This document shows, piece by piece, positions 10,096-24,700 of a DNA stretch of 64,000 bases (position 1 is the first letter of the stretch; each line of letters opens with the position of its first letter). A program made the position numbers and the translations under genes. The notes under the pieces are model-generated. The model ran no database searches, had not been told where the DNA came from, and saw only the letters and a program-made list of their open reading frames with translations. Location of the stretch: NCBI GenBank assembly GCA_037951165.1, contig JBBDHG010000054.1:2556001-2620000 (forward strand). The letters run 5' to 3'. The stretch is from Lophius americanus (lineage: Eukaryota > Chordata > Actinopteri > Lophiiformes > Lophiidae).

Positions 10096-13000
10096 CTGGA
10101 GGGAGGGAAAGAAATAAGTTAAGGGTATACGAATAAAAAGTAACAATGACGGAGGTGGAGTAAAGAAAAATAACTGTTTGGGGGTTATAATTATAAGAGG
10201 ATGAATAATGAATAATTCAAACTTAATCATGAATCAGACACTGATCATCTATGATTGATTCCTCACCATTCAGCGATGCTCTTGTGAGAACGGATCACAG
10301 ACGTTTCAATGTCGATTGGATGATACCTCATTCCCCTCAGCTCCAGGGTCTCATCAAGAGAGCCCACCACATACAGGGCGTCATGGCGCTCTGACACCGA
10401 CAGAGAGAGAGTCAAGGACGTGTCCTAAGTTCATGTCTTTTATGCTATAAAGAGAAAAATCACAGCCGTGGATTCTCACCTCCACTGGCGTCCGTCAGCT
10501 CGGTGCGCCGCAGGAAGCCAAGGTAGCCCGTCCTCGCCCATACGGTCTGGGTGTCTCCGAAGCTGAGCTTGGTGTTGAAGTGGTCGGCGTGCAGCGCCTC
10601 CTCGCCGTATACGGTGTAGTAGCCTGTAGCGTTGTGAGGGCTGCTCACCCAGATCTGTCACACACAGTGATGACAGTTACACAGACAAAAGAAAGATCTA
10701 CTACACGCAGTTATCCCACAGTTATACACAAAGACACAGAGGATAACTAACGTCCCTGGTAAAGAAAGATCAAATACTTAAGTGAGCTTTTAAGTGAACA
10801 TGGTTATCGGCAGGGGCTGCTGTATGGATCTCAGCTACTATATTTACAGCCACACAGAAAAACCAGGTTAAACCTGTAATAACACACCACTCCCTCCCCC
10901 TCAGCCTTTATGTCCAAATACCTGCACCGTGTACTAATACACAGGAGGGACCCCAACCCTCTACCTGATTTTAGAAGCAGCACTTATTTGTCTTGCAGAA
11001 CGTAGGAGCACTCTCGGCGGTGACAGCATTCTGTTTTCACCAATTTAAACAGAAGTAATAGTATTCTCTTGGACTCTTTCTAGAGAGTCCTCTAGATGCT
11101 CTTAAGACTTAAGGTTTAAGCCGGGCTCAGACAGCAGGAGTCCCAAAACCCATGTGAACCGGAAAATGTCCGCAGATTGTCTTTTCTCCAATGTCAAAAA
11201 TGCACAAACTACATGTTGGTTCAGAAATGAATGGTGTAATCTACGGAATATTTTTAAGGGAGAACAAAGAGGTGTTACTGGTTTTCTGAATTCTCTCACT
11301 ACAAATCCACCGTCCTTCTTATTTGAGGCTTTACAGTTATGGCTCCTTTCAGAAAGCTCTAACTTTGCCTCTGAAGTGATTGCTCCTTTTGGGTTTTCCC
11401 TGAGGAACTCAGTTGGCATTACCTCTCCTAAATGGGAGTCTCCCAAGGGTCCTTTAGTCTCTGTGTTGGCGATGATCACTTTCACGCCCGGAAGGATCTA
11501 CAACAGCAGAGAGACACATCTCAAATATCTTCTATATCCCTGTTTGGCACCGCCAGAGACCAAAGAAAAAAGGAGGTAAAAGGAGGGAGGGTGACAGATA
11601 GCAGGGGGAGAGAGGTGGGAGATGGGAGATGGGAAGAAAGAGAGCGGTGGTGAGAGAAGAGGGAGTGTGGGGAAAGAGAGGGGACATAAGGGGCTCGCGG
11701 AATAGATGGGATCGGACAGAGACAGAGAGAGAGGAGAGGGAGAGGTACAGCCAGAGGATGGTGTCTGTTTGGATCAAGCCCTCCCCACCCACCATGTTTG
11801 GATGCACGCAAATAATAAATACATTTACTCGTTGTTTTAGATACCCTTCTTCTATCGTGCAAATCTCCCACACTGAATGAGACTAAAGGGAAATCGTAAC
11901 CATGGAAACAAAAAGAATATAGATATTAAAAGTTCCCAAAAAATTAAGGTCCCCACTTCAGTATTTGGTTGTTGTTTGTAGAAAGTTGTGGTAAAATATT
12001 TGAATAGTATTTTTACTTAATCGTATTTTAAAGGAGACCAACATCCGGAATGAGCCCAGGTCCAACTTGGAAGCAAAGATGCAAACAAAAAAGTCTGACG
12101 GACGGACGGACGGGACAGTTAGAACCCCTTCCTGTGTCCTGCCACCCTCGCTTTGTACGGCGAAGGAGGGTTGTGGTGTGTCAGTGCGTGGTTCCATGAG
12201 GACGTACCTTCCCAGACTCCATCAGCGGTAAACTGTGTGGCGACCCTCTCTCTACCAGACGAACTCTGGGGAAAACACAAGGAAAAGAGCAAAATAAAAA
12301 CTTTCATTCATTCCATTTCCATCCCACCTCTATGGAGGAGACAAAATGAAGTAATGATAAATAAACAAAATAAATGAGGAAATGAATTAATAAAGAAATA
12401 TTCGTATGTAAAAATAAATAAATTCATAAATACATTTAAGTCATTGAAAAGAGCACAATTAAATATTTGTATTTATTTATATGTTCATTTATTTTTGCGT
12501 ATCTCCATTTAATTTTCACTTTATTAATACATTTCTACATTTATTTATCTTTTCTTCGTATATTTCTTTATTATTAAATGAATTTATTTCTACCAACTCT
12601 TTCATATACAGAGACAAAAACACAGAAATAAATAAATGAAGGATGAAATTCGTACAAGAAAATGTAGAAATACAGATATAAACAAATCTTTAATCTTTAA
12701 TCATGCCCTTTTCAATGTCCTAACTGTATTTATTTGTTTATGTTGTTTTTAACATATATTCACTAATGCCTGCATTTATCCATTTATTTATCCTAATATG
12801 TGAAAAGAGTGGGGGGAGTCTGAAGATCTGAACCTGTAGATTAAAAGAAAAACAAAACGGGGAGAGAAGGAAATAATAATCACCACGAAAGAGAATAATA
12901 ACGGCCTAATTATTTGATAGAAAAGGAAGTGATGGCGTCATGATCACCTGTCGTGTCGCAGCGCTCTCATGTCCACGTAGACAGTGGTGGGGTCAGGTCC

Positions 13001-14821
13001 AGCCGTGCCCTGGAGAAACAGCAGCAGAGCAGACATGAGTCCATGACATGAAGGCGGTTTGCTGTGTGGGTGGAGGAGGGGGTGAAGCTGTTTATGAATC
13101 AACTGTTGACGAAGCAGGGGAGGGCAGCCAGAAGCCAACCAGCCAGGCTATGAAGGTTAGCCACAGACACAGAGAGTTAAATCCGCCTGCTTCGGTACTG
13201 CCCGTTAGTTTTCTCACAATGGAGAGGTGATGATGTCGCTTACAGAAATCTACAGCAAATTATGCATGAATCCTTGTGGCCTAACTTCAAGTTTAAAAAA
13301 AAAAAGAAAACAGAAAATCGTTGGAAAAATCCTAAGTGGGCGGCATTTGTTTTTACTCAAATGTCAATAACGCTGCCTGACACCTGAACCTTCTTTGAAC
13401 CCGTTCTCGTTTATTCCTCCTGGCTGTCAGATTCGGATTCTCGCCACTTTGGGATTTGTCCTCTTTATCCCTTGTTTTGTTTTCATCAATCCTTTTCCAG
13501 GGCAGGAGCGAGCGATGAGCTGCTATTGTTGAGTCAGTTATTTGCTTTCTGTCCCAGTCATGTTATATGGAAATATGCCTCCCAGGATGTTACCCCTCTG
13601 CCGATTAGGATTTCTCCGCTGCATAATGTCAGTTAGACACAGTTGTTGGGTGTTTTTGGTGAAGAGAACACATTGGGTTTTCCCAGGGTTCAGTTTAAAT
13701 CTCCATGTATGTGATCAGGTTTCTATTTCATCTATGCAGGTGCGGATGCTGGACTTTTTGAACTTGACCAGTAGCAATGGTCGTCAGCGAGCGGTGAAAC
13801 TTCAGCGGCGGGGGCCGCCTGGAACTATACAGTATGTCAGAGATGTATGGGAGGAAGAGGAGGGAGCTCAAGACTGCACCCAAGGGGGCTCATGCTAAGG
13901 GCGTGAGGTGACTTTGAATTGTTGCTAATGAGGGAAGCCTGAGAGGGTTGACGGGTTGGGTCTGGGGTTACTGTCCTTGTCAAATACTTTTTGCACAGTT
14001 AGGTCTTTTATGTTCAATTTTCTTTGAATGTCTTGTGATGAACGGAGGACGTTGTCTCCGGCTGCTCTTCCTTAGTGACTGCTGTGGAGAGTCAGGTATC
14101 ACACCTCCAGTGAGGTGTTTGATACAAAGAGAGTTGTTGGGTCTCGGGACTACAGTTAACACCGCTTCACTAATGTGGGTCATTAGGGACACAGCCGTCT
14201 CGATGACCTATCATCATGAACTCTCTCCAGACAGTTTGACCATCATTCACAGCTGGAATCACGCGATGCTAGTAAGTCACATGATGATCTCGCAGATATT
14301 CAACACAACTGTGTCTGTGAATGACCCCCACCAGTGATGCGTGGTCGGCTGTATTCTTGTGACCAGATGAATCCCTGGAGGTTAAACCCCGCCCCCGTGG
14401 CAGACAGTTAGAACTTTGTTCGGTTGCCTCGGATTTGACCTTCAAGGACTGCCATGACCTCAATGAACGAGAATCTCAAAAAAAAGTTTCCGGAGTTTCT
14501 GTTAAAGAAAGGTCACACCTGAAGTAGTATCTTCTATGTAGGAGCGATTATAAGGTTTGCCACAGCTTTTCAATTTAGAATGAACGGAATATCCGTCTCC
14601 ATGCTGCGAGCTCATGGCTCTGGGTTCTATGTAGGAGCACATGACATAGAAAACACTCGGAGCTGATCGCTGGCCAGAGAAAATCAGACAAAGACTTGAC
14701 TAAAATCAATTACAGTATAGTAAAGCTGAAGCTTATGCTAGTAAAGTAAGAAAAATAAGAAAGATCCATGAATTAAGGGTTAAGCATGTAAAAACTCATG
14801 CAAGACAGTCACACACATGAA

Positions 14822-14862
<41 letters not shown>

Positions 14863-15750
14863 ATCCAGCGGCAGCCCAATGAGCAAACAGCAACTCTCTT
14901 GTCCTACGGTTACCTGCTCAGCCAGTTTCCCTAACCTGTTGGGCTGATGGGACAGATAATGGCAGGACAGATAAAGATATGTATGTTTATATGAGGACAC
15001 ACACACACACACACATACACATATACAGAGGGAGTAAATGTGTCGACTAGACTGACTAGATAGAGGTTTTGGATTTGATCTCGCTTAAAGAAACATGATT
15101 ACACTGTTACCAGGACAACGTCCCATCAGTGCAGACGTGTATTCATTCAAACCTCCCCTATAACCATTTATACAGGTCACACACCCACACACCCACAAAC
15201 ACACACAGAGCATCCATTCACCAGTGATGGGAAGAAAGAGATAAACCAGAACAATAAATTGCCACAAGATTAAAGAAGATGAGATTGAGTGAGAAGAGTG
15301 TGGAAATCATCATTAATTATCGTTAAAATAAACTCTGAACGATGAAATAAGAGGTTTTTGGCGTTTCCTTCATTTTCGCCATTTTTTCTTCCATTTACCT
15401 ACTTTAATTGATAACTTAACGTGAAATGCAGCCACATATCAAAGATATGTCACATCGGGGCTTTACTGTCATTTTATTTCCCTATAAAAATTAAAAACCC
15501 TAACCCTTTCCCTGAACAAAAATAAATCAGCTGGACCGTATGTTGCATGGAAACTCAGACCTCCCCTTATAACTTATTTTTTGCCAATGCCAATAAAAAT
15601 ATGTTATCAGAAAAAGGGTAAATGTAATAACGTAGATGAATAAAGTGTTTGAATCGTTAATGGAGCAAAAACTATTAAAATTTGCCATAATTAGCACTTA
15701 ATGACATAAAAACAACATCAAGATTTCTATTGCATTTCAAAAATCTGTAA

Positions 15751-15787
<37 letters not shown>

Positions 15788-18700
15788 TTTCTTCACCCAA
15801 TGAAGGCAAAAAAGGCTTTATTCTTCATCTCTGACAACTTCAATAATATTGGATTAAATGGTGTTTTTCACTCGTCTGATTACCTTTAACTACTGTTTGT
15901 CAGTTTCTGGGATCCATTAGTCAACCAGTGTTCATGATTAGGATTAAGGGAATTTCTGAGCGGTGTTATCCTTTAAATGTGTAACACATGAGTGTTCCTG
16001 AGAGGTCCTTGCGTGTATCTTAGTTCGACAAAGATTTCTTCGGTGACCTGCTGATCAATTCAAGCTTTTTAAACTACACTGTTGACTGCCTTGGACTCTG
16101 GGCATGTAAAAACCTTCCTCCACCTTCCACCAGCGGCTTACCTGCAAACAGATGGCCACGTTGACCCGGCAGCCGAAGGTGGTGCTTACAGCTCGTGGTG
16201 AGAGCCCCAGGTCCTTGAAGATCTTTGAGAAGGACTGGGTGAGTGAGATGCGGGGCCGCTCTTCTGCCACCACCATGCATGTCCGCACGCAAGAAAGGTT
16301 CACGTTTCGCAACTGGGGGCAGGCAAAAGCGTTGGATAAACAAGTGGAGACACAGTACCATCAAAGCAGTAATGTCATATTTTTTTTATCAGGTTACAAA
16401 GGCGAGCATGGGAGCTCTGTGTCCGAGACATTAGGTGGATTCAACTCGTTACTTTGGATTCATCTCGATTTGTAAAAATTTGAGCAAAGATTGTTGTCTT
16501 TCCGCTGAGAACACCTGAGGTGTACAACTGACCCGCAGAGCTTCTGTCTGTGAACCCAGTCCCTTGGTGCACATCTCCATGACGGAATAGGAGCAGAAGG
16601 TGACCCGCACTTTGTACTGGCTCACTGCCGCCAGCCACAGAGACGCATTGCTCTCCAGCTCCAGTGGGGGAACCAGGATTGATTGGTGGCCCGAGTACAC
16701 ACTGAAACCAGCAGACGTGCACACGGTGAGGACAGAAGAAAGAGGCTCCTCAAGGAAAGAACATCCTCCACAACCAGCTGACCATGACAATTTAATTTAC
16801 TGATTTCATCAGAGCTGCTGGTTTACCTGCACAGGCACCAGAGAGCGAAGCCCAGGCCGCAATACGGATCCAGACAGATAGCGATCTGTCGGGAAGGATA
16901 GAGCTCACACTGCAGCTTTATGGAGCGGCACAAAGCACTGGTGGCAGCATGAGACATCTAGAGCAGACGATACGACACACAGAGATATGAATTATGCACC
17001 AGGAAGGGAACATTTCACTTAAAATGACTTCTTAAGCCTTCCGTTATGACTTCTTTCATTCAGTGGAATCTCAGCTGTTTGTGTGGGGCTGGATGTTATT
17101 TTGTAATGACAGTAACTTAAAGGTTCCGCTAACAGGAAGAAAAACAGACAGCAAACCTGCAAACCTCCCAATAAGGCAGCTACACCCAAATAAATCACCA
17201 GACGACTTGTGCGTCCTTAAACATTCAGCGTACTTTGACCCCCGCCAGGATGCCTGTCGTGGACACGCTAAAATCCAGGTAAGCTAACATCTCTGGGGTC
17301 GGGGGCTTGTACATCTGGCAGCTCTTCTTCCTGGGGAGGTCATCTGGAGGATGAAGAGAGGAGAGAACCATGAAATGACAGACTACGTCCTTTCCTGATG
17401 GCAACATGAGGACATAAACATATGAGCAACACAAGTCACCTGTGTCCAGCACCGTGGGCCAGCTCTTGATGTCCACAGCAGCAGCAGCCTCTTTGGACCT
17501 CAGCAGCTTCATTATTGGTTGAGTGGTCAGGATACACACCGACTTACTGACCTTTAGCAGCAGATACTGCAGTATTAATACACACTTTGCAATACTTTCA
17601 TACAATTTGCTTTGAAAAATGAAAATAAGCCCTCATGTACCAAAGCTGGCTTAGTAGATAATTCAGTTTATCATATTTCATTTCATGTTCATCAGCATTA
17701 ATAATTGTAATCACAGAGCAGAGTGGGGACTTCTCACGTGAAGAGCCACCATCAGGCTTCTACCTAGTTTTCACTATTCTTTTTATTTTTACTGGGCACA
17801 TTGGTGGATTTTGATACAACACAAGATTTTTGGCACAGCCAAAGGCCGTTGTATGTGCATACAGCGCCCTCGGTGGCATAGGGGGTATTGTGTAGCCAAA
17901 ATCCCTCCCTGGGGTCAAAATCACATTTTTCATCCATGGAATAACTAATAACTTTGTGGTATTTCTATCAAAGTTGATGCAGTAGTTATCAGAGAGTTTC
18001 TGATCAAATTCATTGATTGTTTTGTTTCAGGAAGTGACTGTAATATAATAATGTTAAAACATTTTCTATTCACAAAAAAATCATCATCCTTTAATCATAC
18101 ATTACGCAGATATAGTAAAAGCTACAATGTTACTGGCGCCGTGAATAAATGCCTTTATGTTTTACCTGTCCATAAACACCAAGGTTATGCACTTAAACCT
18201 GATAGTTGTGGAGATATTTGTGCATTTCATTTAGGTGAGGCTTCATTTTAAATAACCATCGGGTAGAAACGGTTATATAAAAAACGGCCTCTCTTACCTC
18301 AACAATCATCTTGACGGTTGGTAGGGTGGTTGCTAGGTTCTGGGGGTGCGGGGGTCTTACAGTGACTGGCACACAGCCGGCGTACAAGCAGCCGTAGAAG
18401 GTGGCAATTAGGTCAATTCCTACACATAAATACAGAAAACGATGAAGACTGTTACTGAGAGACCGAATTAAAGACTGTGCAGTTAGAAGTATGACAATAA
18501 AAGAGGGAAAGGATACGTAACAGAGTTTCCTCTTACCCGGCGGGTAGACAAGTGCTACATGGTCTCCAGTGTTGAGGCGGGCCATCAGTGCAGCAGCCAC
18601 ACGCTCTGCACGCTTGTGCAGCTGCAGACAGGAAGCTGTATTTGCCACCGTGCCCTGAGTTAAAAAGAACACGTTGGCATAGATTTATGCTGATGTATCA

Positions 18701-21700
18701 TTTAACACGATCTTTCCGAATTTCTTTCCTGGGGGACACAACTTTACAAAATGAAAGAAAATATTCACAACTCAATTCACAATATGCTTTATAATTCTGA
18801 GAGGGGGGCATTCCTTCCATGAATTAATGTTCCTGACCATCTTCACCGCCATTCCCCCATACACTCCATATTGGTATGAGGTCAAATTTGTTTCAGTAAA
18901 AAAGTGCATGATTTAAGTGCTTAAATTAACGAGGCAAAACATGTGTTAAAGGCGAAACAGATAACAGCCCCTTCTTTCTCTCTGTTCACAGGAAAACAAA
19001 TGTGTTTGAATTAGACAAGAAAAGCCGTCTTGTAGACCCCTGATGAGAGAAAAAATAGAGGACTCAAGTACCCTGCCCGGAGGTTTACCGGGGCCCCACC
19101 CTGGTGCCAGGCCCGTGATAGGGGCCCGCCAATGAGCCTCTGGTGGCCGGGCCTTCACCCATGGAGCCCAATTGGCTTTAGCCCAAAGCAGGGACATGCT
19201 TTGGCCAATCAGGGCTGGGGTTGGGGTTTACTGTTAATTTTGTCTAGTCGTCTTAATTTTTATGGACAGAATTTCTAGGCGCAGCCAAATGGCGGAGGGT
19301 GTCGGGTTCGGTGGCCTAAGGATCGTGTCTCCGACTTTTGCGGATGACGTGGTCCTATTGGCACATTCGAACACTGACCTCCAGCTCGCACTGGGAAGAT
19401 TTGAAGCCGTGTGTGAAGTGGCCGGGATGAGAATCAGCACCTCTAAGTCTGAGGCCAGGGTTCTCAGCCGGAAGGTAGAGGGCTCACTCCGGGTCTTGCA
19501 GGAGTTCAAGGATTTTGGGGTCTTGTTCATGAGTGAGAGAGAAAGGCCGAAGGAGATGGACAGACGGATCGGGGCGGCGTCTGCAGTCATGCGGACACTA
19601 TATCGATCCGTTGTGGTGAAGAGAGAGCTGAGCCGAAAAGCAACGCTCTCGATTTAATCATTCTTTTGGAATGACTGATTTAACAAATGATAAAAAGTTA
19701 TTGGAGCATTGTTATGATCGAGGTTTTTACTGTATTATATACTATACTACTGCATAATATACTTTTTTGCAGTAATTTAATGAAGTACCTTGGCATTGAG
19801 AACAAGGAAAAGAGGATGGTCGGGGGTTGCCTGAGCTCTCCACTGCAGCACGTCTTGTATGTACAGGAACTACAGGGGGCAGAAAAACAAGTTTACCTAC
19901 AGAGAAACCAGAGTAAACATTACAGCCAGACAAACTATGTAGTGATGACTCATTACACAAACGGTTTAGATCAAAGAGAACCCAGGGTGAGTTTCTGCCA
20001 AGAAGAAATGGCACGTGGAATCTGCCTTTCCCTCAGCCGTGTGCATTTAAGAATGCACTCCTCCCTCCATGGACCCCTCCCCGTGTCAGCAGAACACACG
20101 TGGAGGTAACCAGTGTCTGAAATGAGGAGCAGCATGTAGCTTACGTGCCTGATCATTGTCCTCTAGCTGGGAAACATCTCTCCCACAGGCCTGTGCTATC
20201 CTCTTGCCTGCCACCAGGTTGCCCACTATCATAGAAGCGGGACCGACCTCTGTGGAACACAACCACAGTCATTGGTATCATTATGTGTGAGGTGTGAACG
20301 TAGGGACAACATTCACATCTCCTTAGGAATATACATAGCAATGAAAACATTAGGAAATGATGTCAAGACTTCATGCCACATTCAGTCTACCTGGCTGTTT
20401 TTGTCTGGGTTTGGGCAGGTTGGTCACACAGGTGTGAGGGCACATGAGGACATTGCAGGGATGCAAGGCACCTTCCAGGAAGCGCTGTTTGGTCTCAGAT
20501 ATGTGGATGCCGCCTAGGGGAGCTTTAGGAAGCGTGTTGGCGGGCACCAGGGCCAGGCAGTAAACCCCAACCTGGTGGATGCTGTCTATGGCCTGGAAAG
20601 AAACAGGCAATGCAAACACACACAGAAGCAGGACCAGGGTTCAGCAAAGCACTAAATGAGACCAGATAAAGTTCTTTTCTTTTTACTACATTATAAAAAA
20701 AAGCTGCTTTTCTGATGTGCAGCTTCAGGTTTAACAAACATGAAATACTTAGGATCCTCTGTATGTCATTGAACAGAGACCGTTTGAAAGAAGCGCCCTA
20801 GCAGAAAAACCACACGAACGTAACAAGTGAAAAAACACTCATGCTCAAATGTCTATGTAAAAGAATTGTCTAATAAAAATGTGAATAAATGTGATAATCC
20901 TATGTGAAATGTGTGAGATATGTGCTTTCTACATTGGTTTGAAACATTTTTCAAGGTAAAATGTGTGCAACCAATGTGGTTGCAAGTAAAACCCTGAGGA
21001 TCACACCATTATTCTTATTATTATCGCAATAGAACTATTGTTATTATTGTTTCAGCTTTAAAATAAGGCCTGACATATTTCATTGATTCAGACTGTATAA
21101 CACCAGCTATGTTGAGCATCCCTCCTTTATGTCTCTGCGAGGGCGTTTCCAAACGGGCATTTATGAGTGTGTGGAGTGAAGCGACGCACTGAAACAATTG
21201 TTTTCCTTAAAGGTAGAAAATCAATGTTACCCTTGTTAAACCATGTAGACGTGTAGAAAGTAAGTAAGAATGTAACCTGTTGAACCTGCATACAGTTAAT
21301 AAAACACAAAAGAAAAACTTAAGGTTTAGTCCTTCAGATAGCTGTGACTGAGTGATAGGTGATGATGATCATAGAGGGCACCTGAAGGACGCGGCTCATC
21401 CACTGGAAGCTGTCTTCCTCGGAGGCGTCTGGCCTTTGCTCCGCCACCACAACAATCCTCTCATCATGCAGCACCGACACAGAAAACACTGCTATCCTGG
21501 AGAAGAGGACATAAAAACATGGTTACAACTGGACTGGACTCAGCGGATCAGGTCCTGCTATCTATTAGGGAACAGTGCATAAACTCAAGACTCTTAAAAT
21601 GAAAGTGAACTTATATGTAAGGAATATTGTTACTACTCTGAATGCTTTTACATTCTCACCTTCCTCTGTACACAAACTTCATGGGCTCCACTGCCAGCGC

Positions 21701-24700
21701 TGTGGCAACCACATCATCAGCGTTGTGTCTCCGCCCACTGACCACCATCAGCCCGTCCATCTTCCCCACAACAAACACAAGATTGTCCTGGCGGGAAACA
21801 AAAAGCCCAAACCGTGCGCGCGAGATTTATTATTGCACACAATGTTATTTTTTAATGTGCAATACAATCTACCAGCGGTCTGAGTTCTGTGCACCTCCAG
21901 CCAAACTCTTCTACTTGTACACACAGTAATGCTTTCGCTCTTCATTTTTCTACTTAGTATTTCATTTTTCTCTTTGCTGCCCAAACAACAAAAAGACATT
22001 ATCTTGTATTATTTTACAGGTGCTTTCTCTATGTTGACAGTTTTCTTTGGCAGTCCTGTCCAAAAGCCTCCGACGATAGATGTCAAACCACCAGCACATA
22101 AATGCAAAACTATCTACTGAAAACTTCTGGGACTATGTTGAGGTCTTAAAACCCATTAATGTTATTTTCTTGCAAATAGAGTGAAATGATACCTGGGAGT
22201 AAGTCAAACATATTATATGAAAAAAGGCAATAGACAAAGAGTATCAGACAAATGCTCAGACAATCTGGGATTTTCAATCTGTTAATATAAATCAGTAAGT
22301 GTTTAGTGTAGCATTGCATATCAATATAGGCTTAAAGGTTTTTTAGGTCAGGTGTCCTCAGATAGCATGCACTTTTTACAAAATATGAAAATAAGGTGAG
22401 GTGAAAAGGCATCACATTAATGAGGTGGAACTTACCGGTCCCACAAAGCCCAGCAGTGAGGTCCTGGTAAAGGCTCTGTCACTAATAGGAACCCCAGATG
22501 ATAATAGCGGGATGGTCTGCAACAAAACACACTACCGTTAAAAACACACAATCATTAGGGAAAAGCCAGGATGTCCAATGCTTCTACTTGAAATGACCCA
22601 TAAACTTTTAGACTCTGGATTAACTTGCCAACAATTTCAGTTTCCGGTAAAACAACGAACGAATTGGGTTAACTGAGGATTTTGTGGTTTTACGGCAAAC
22701 AATAAAATTCATCCGCTGTCGTCCACCGGGGGTTTTCCCTCATGGATTTTATAAACCTTTTTGAAAACTTCCTTCATTTTTTATTGGCGAAACTGATGTA
22801 ACTGATGTCGCACATTTCCAAACACCATACGTTGTCACCCCTGAAGGGGCGATTGGAGTCATGAAAAGCAGACATACAGACCTCAAAGACGTTCTTGGTC
22901 ATGCCCGGGAGGCCGTAATAAGCGATGCCAGTGCTCCCTGAGCTCACACAGATCTCTCCAACTTCATCTGTGTGACAGAGATACGGTGTCCCCTCCAGCC
23001 GCACCACGCAAACCACAGCTGGAGACACACAGTGAGGACATGAGGATGGGACAGTAGCAACAACGTCTCATCATCTACATTAGTAGCTGTCCACAGACCA
23101 ATGTTTGGAATTGATTCACTTTTTGTGCAAAAAGTTCTCAATGTAAAAAGTTAATAGGTAAATTAAATGCATTTTAGCAAGAACTTTTTTTTATTGTTCC
23201 CAGCAAAGTCCTTTCAATACCGCAGTACTTTTTTTTCTCTTCGGCAAAATACTACAGAATCTTAACGATTCATCTGGACTCCCTGAGGACGCCTGGTGAC
23301 GTCTCATCTTTAGATTCATTCTGCTCATGGATGGCAGACAAATGTTAATACACCGCCCAGCTGACAGTACCTCCAGGCATAACCTGTCCCACATCTTGCA
23401 CCGTCAGGACAGAGAGTTTGTCTTCGGTGTCCACACGGATCACACTGTGGCTCAGCCCACCCATAGACAGCACTGCCTTCCCTGGAGGAGGAACACCCAT
23501 CTCAGGAGGTCTGCAGGACAGAGACAGTAAACAACACAATAAGAACATTATTAGGATTATTATTATTATTAGGAATAAAACTTTGTTATATAGCAAGTAT
23601 CAAACAGTTAAGGGTGACATGACAACATTAAATAAATGACAGTGATCCAATTTATAAGACTCTTTTAAAAGACAATTTTTTTAAAGAAATTGTCCCTCTT
23701 TTTGGTTCTGGTGAGGATTCTGGCTGCTGTGTTCAGCACAAGCGGGAGTTTCACGTATAGATTTAGGTACATTTGTCTGAACGAGAAGAAATTAAAGCAT
23801 TTTGACCGTCTATAAATTTCACTAAAAAACTAAACTGCTTTCTGAGCTCAATAAAACAGGAGAATTAAATATCACTAGTTTTAACTATAACGGTCATGAA
23901 GTTGGAAGTTGACCCTGCAATTTGTTCGAGAGCAGAAAAGTGTCATCCTTTCTCTATTACTTAATAAAATACAGTTTAAAAAAAAAAAAGAAAAATTGAC
24001 GGAACCACCTGCAGCTTTAGGACAATATCATCAGCGCTGCGGATCTGACGGCTTAAAAGAAGACAGATACGCTTGTTGGCAGAATATGATGAGCATGTGA
24101 ATCTAAGAAACAGACACCATCCATCCATTACAGCATTTCTGGACTCTTCCACTTCCCATTTGTTTAAAAGAAGCAATTCTCTGAAAATAGAAAACCAACC
24201 CTGGGTGCCAATTTGAAGCATGAGTTTTACTTTGTCTGTCATTCTAATCCTTCTCCATGACTGATCAGCCAACAAGAGACAACAAATCTCTCCTCTGCTC
24301 TGCTCTGCTCTGCTCTGCATGATCACAGCAACACAAAGCTGCAGCAGGCTGATTTTATTGTAACAGGGTGGAGGAACGGCGGCTCACCTGCGGAGGGCGA
24401 CCGTCATTGCTTCTGAAGAACTGGCACATGGACAGATCACCTCAGGTCGGAGCCCGCGTGCCATGAACACGTTGAGGAAAGCATCGCAGGACGATATTGA
24501 CCCTGTATTAACAGAAACACACACACACAGCCAATCAAATAGACACATCAATCATGGAGAATCCCAGGGTATTTAAAGGGGGCGTCTTATCGTATTTAAG
24601 GAGGATCTGTGTTTGGACTCACATGGGTTAGCTCCGTCTGCCACTATAAGCATCCGCAAGGAACTCAGGCTGAGGTCTTTCTGCTCTCTCTGGGCAAGCA

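Larger units (their letters stand above)
13010..16141 (-). other. dip2a: dip2a intron (3.1 kb) between in-window exons 31 and 32
   Basis: It holds the LINE RT relic, CA tracts at about 14824-14859 and 15000-15016, and a TG tract at about 15758-15786. I see no further coding sequence. Confidence 0.7.

Noticed and set aside
11521..11880. Ser/Leu/Pro-rich ORFs on the minus strand
   Set aside because: They come from a purine-rich low-complexity stretch (GAGAGG words) in a dip2a intron.
15494..15512. Telomere-like CCCTAACCC
   Set aside because: Only about two units, easily expected by chance.
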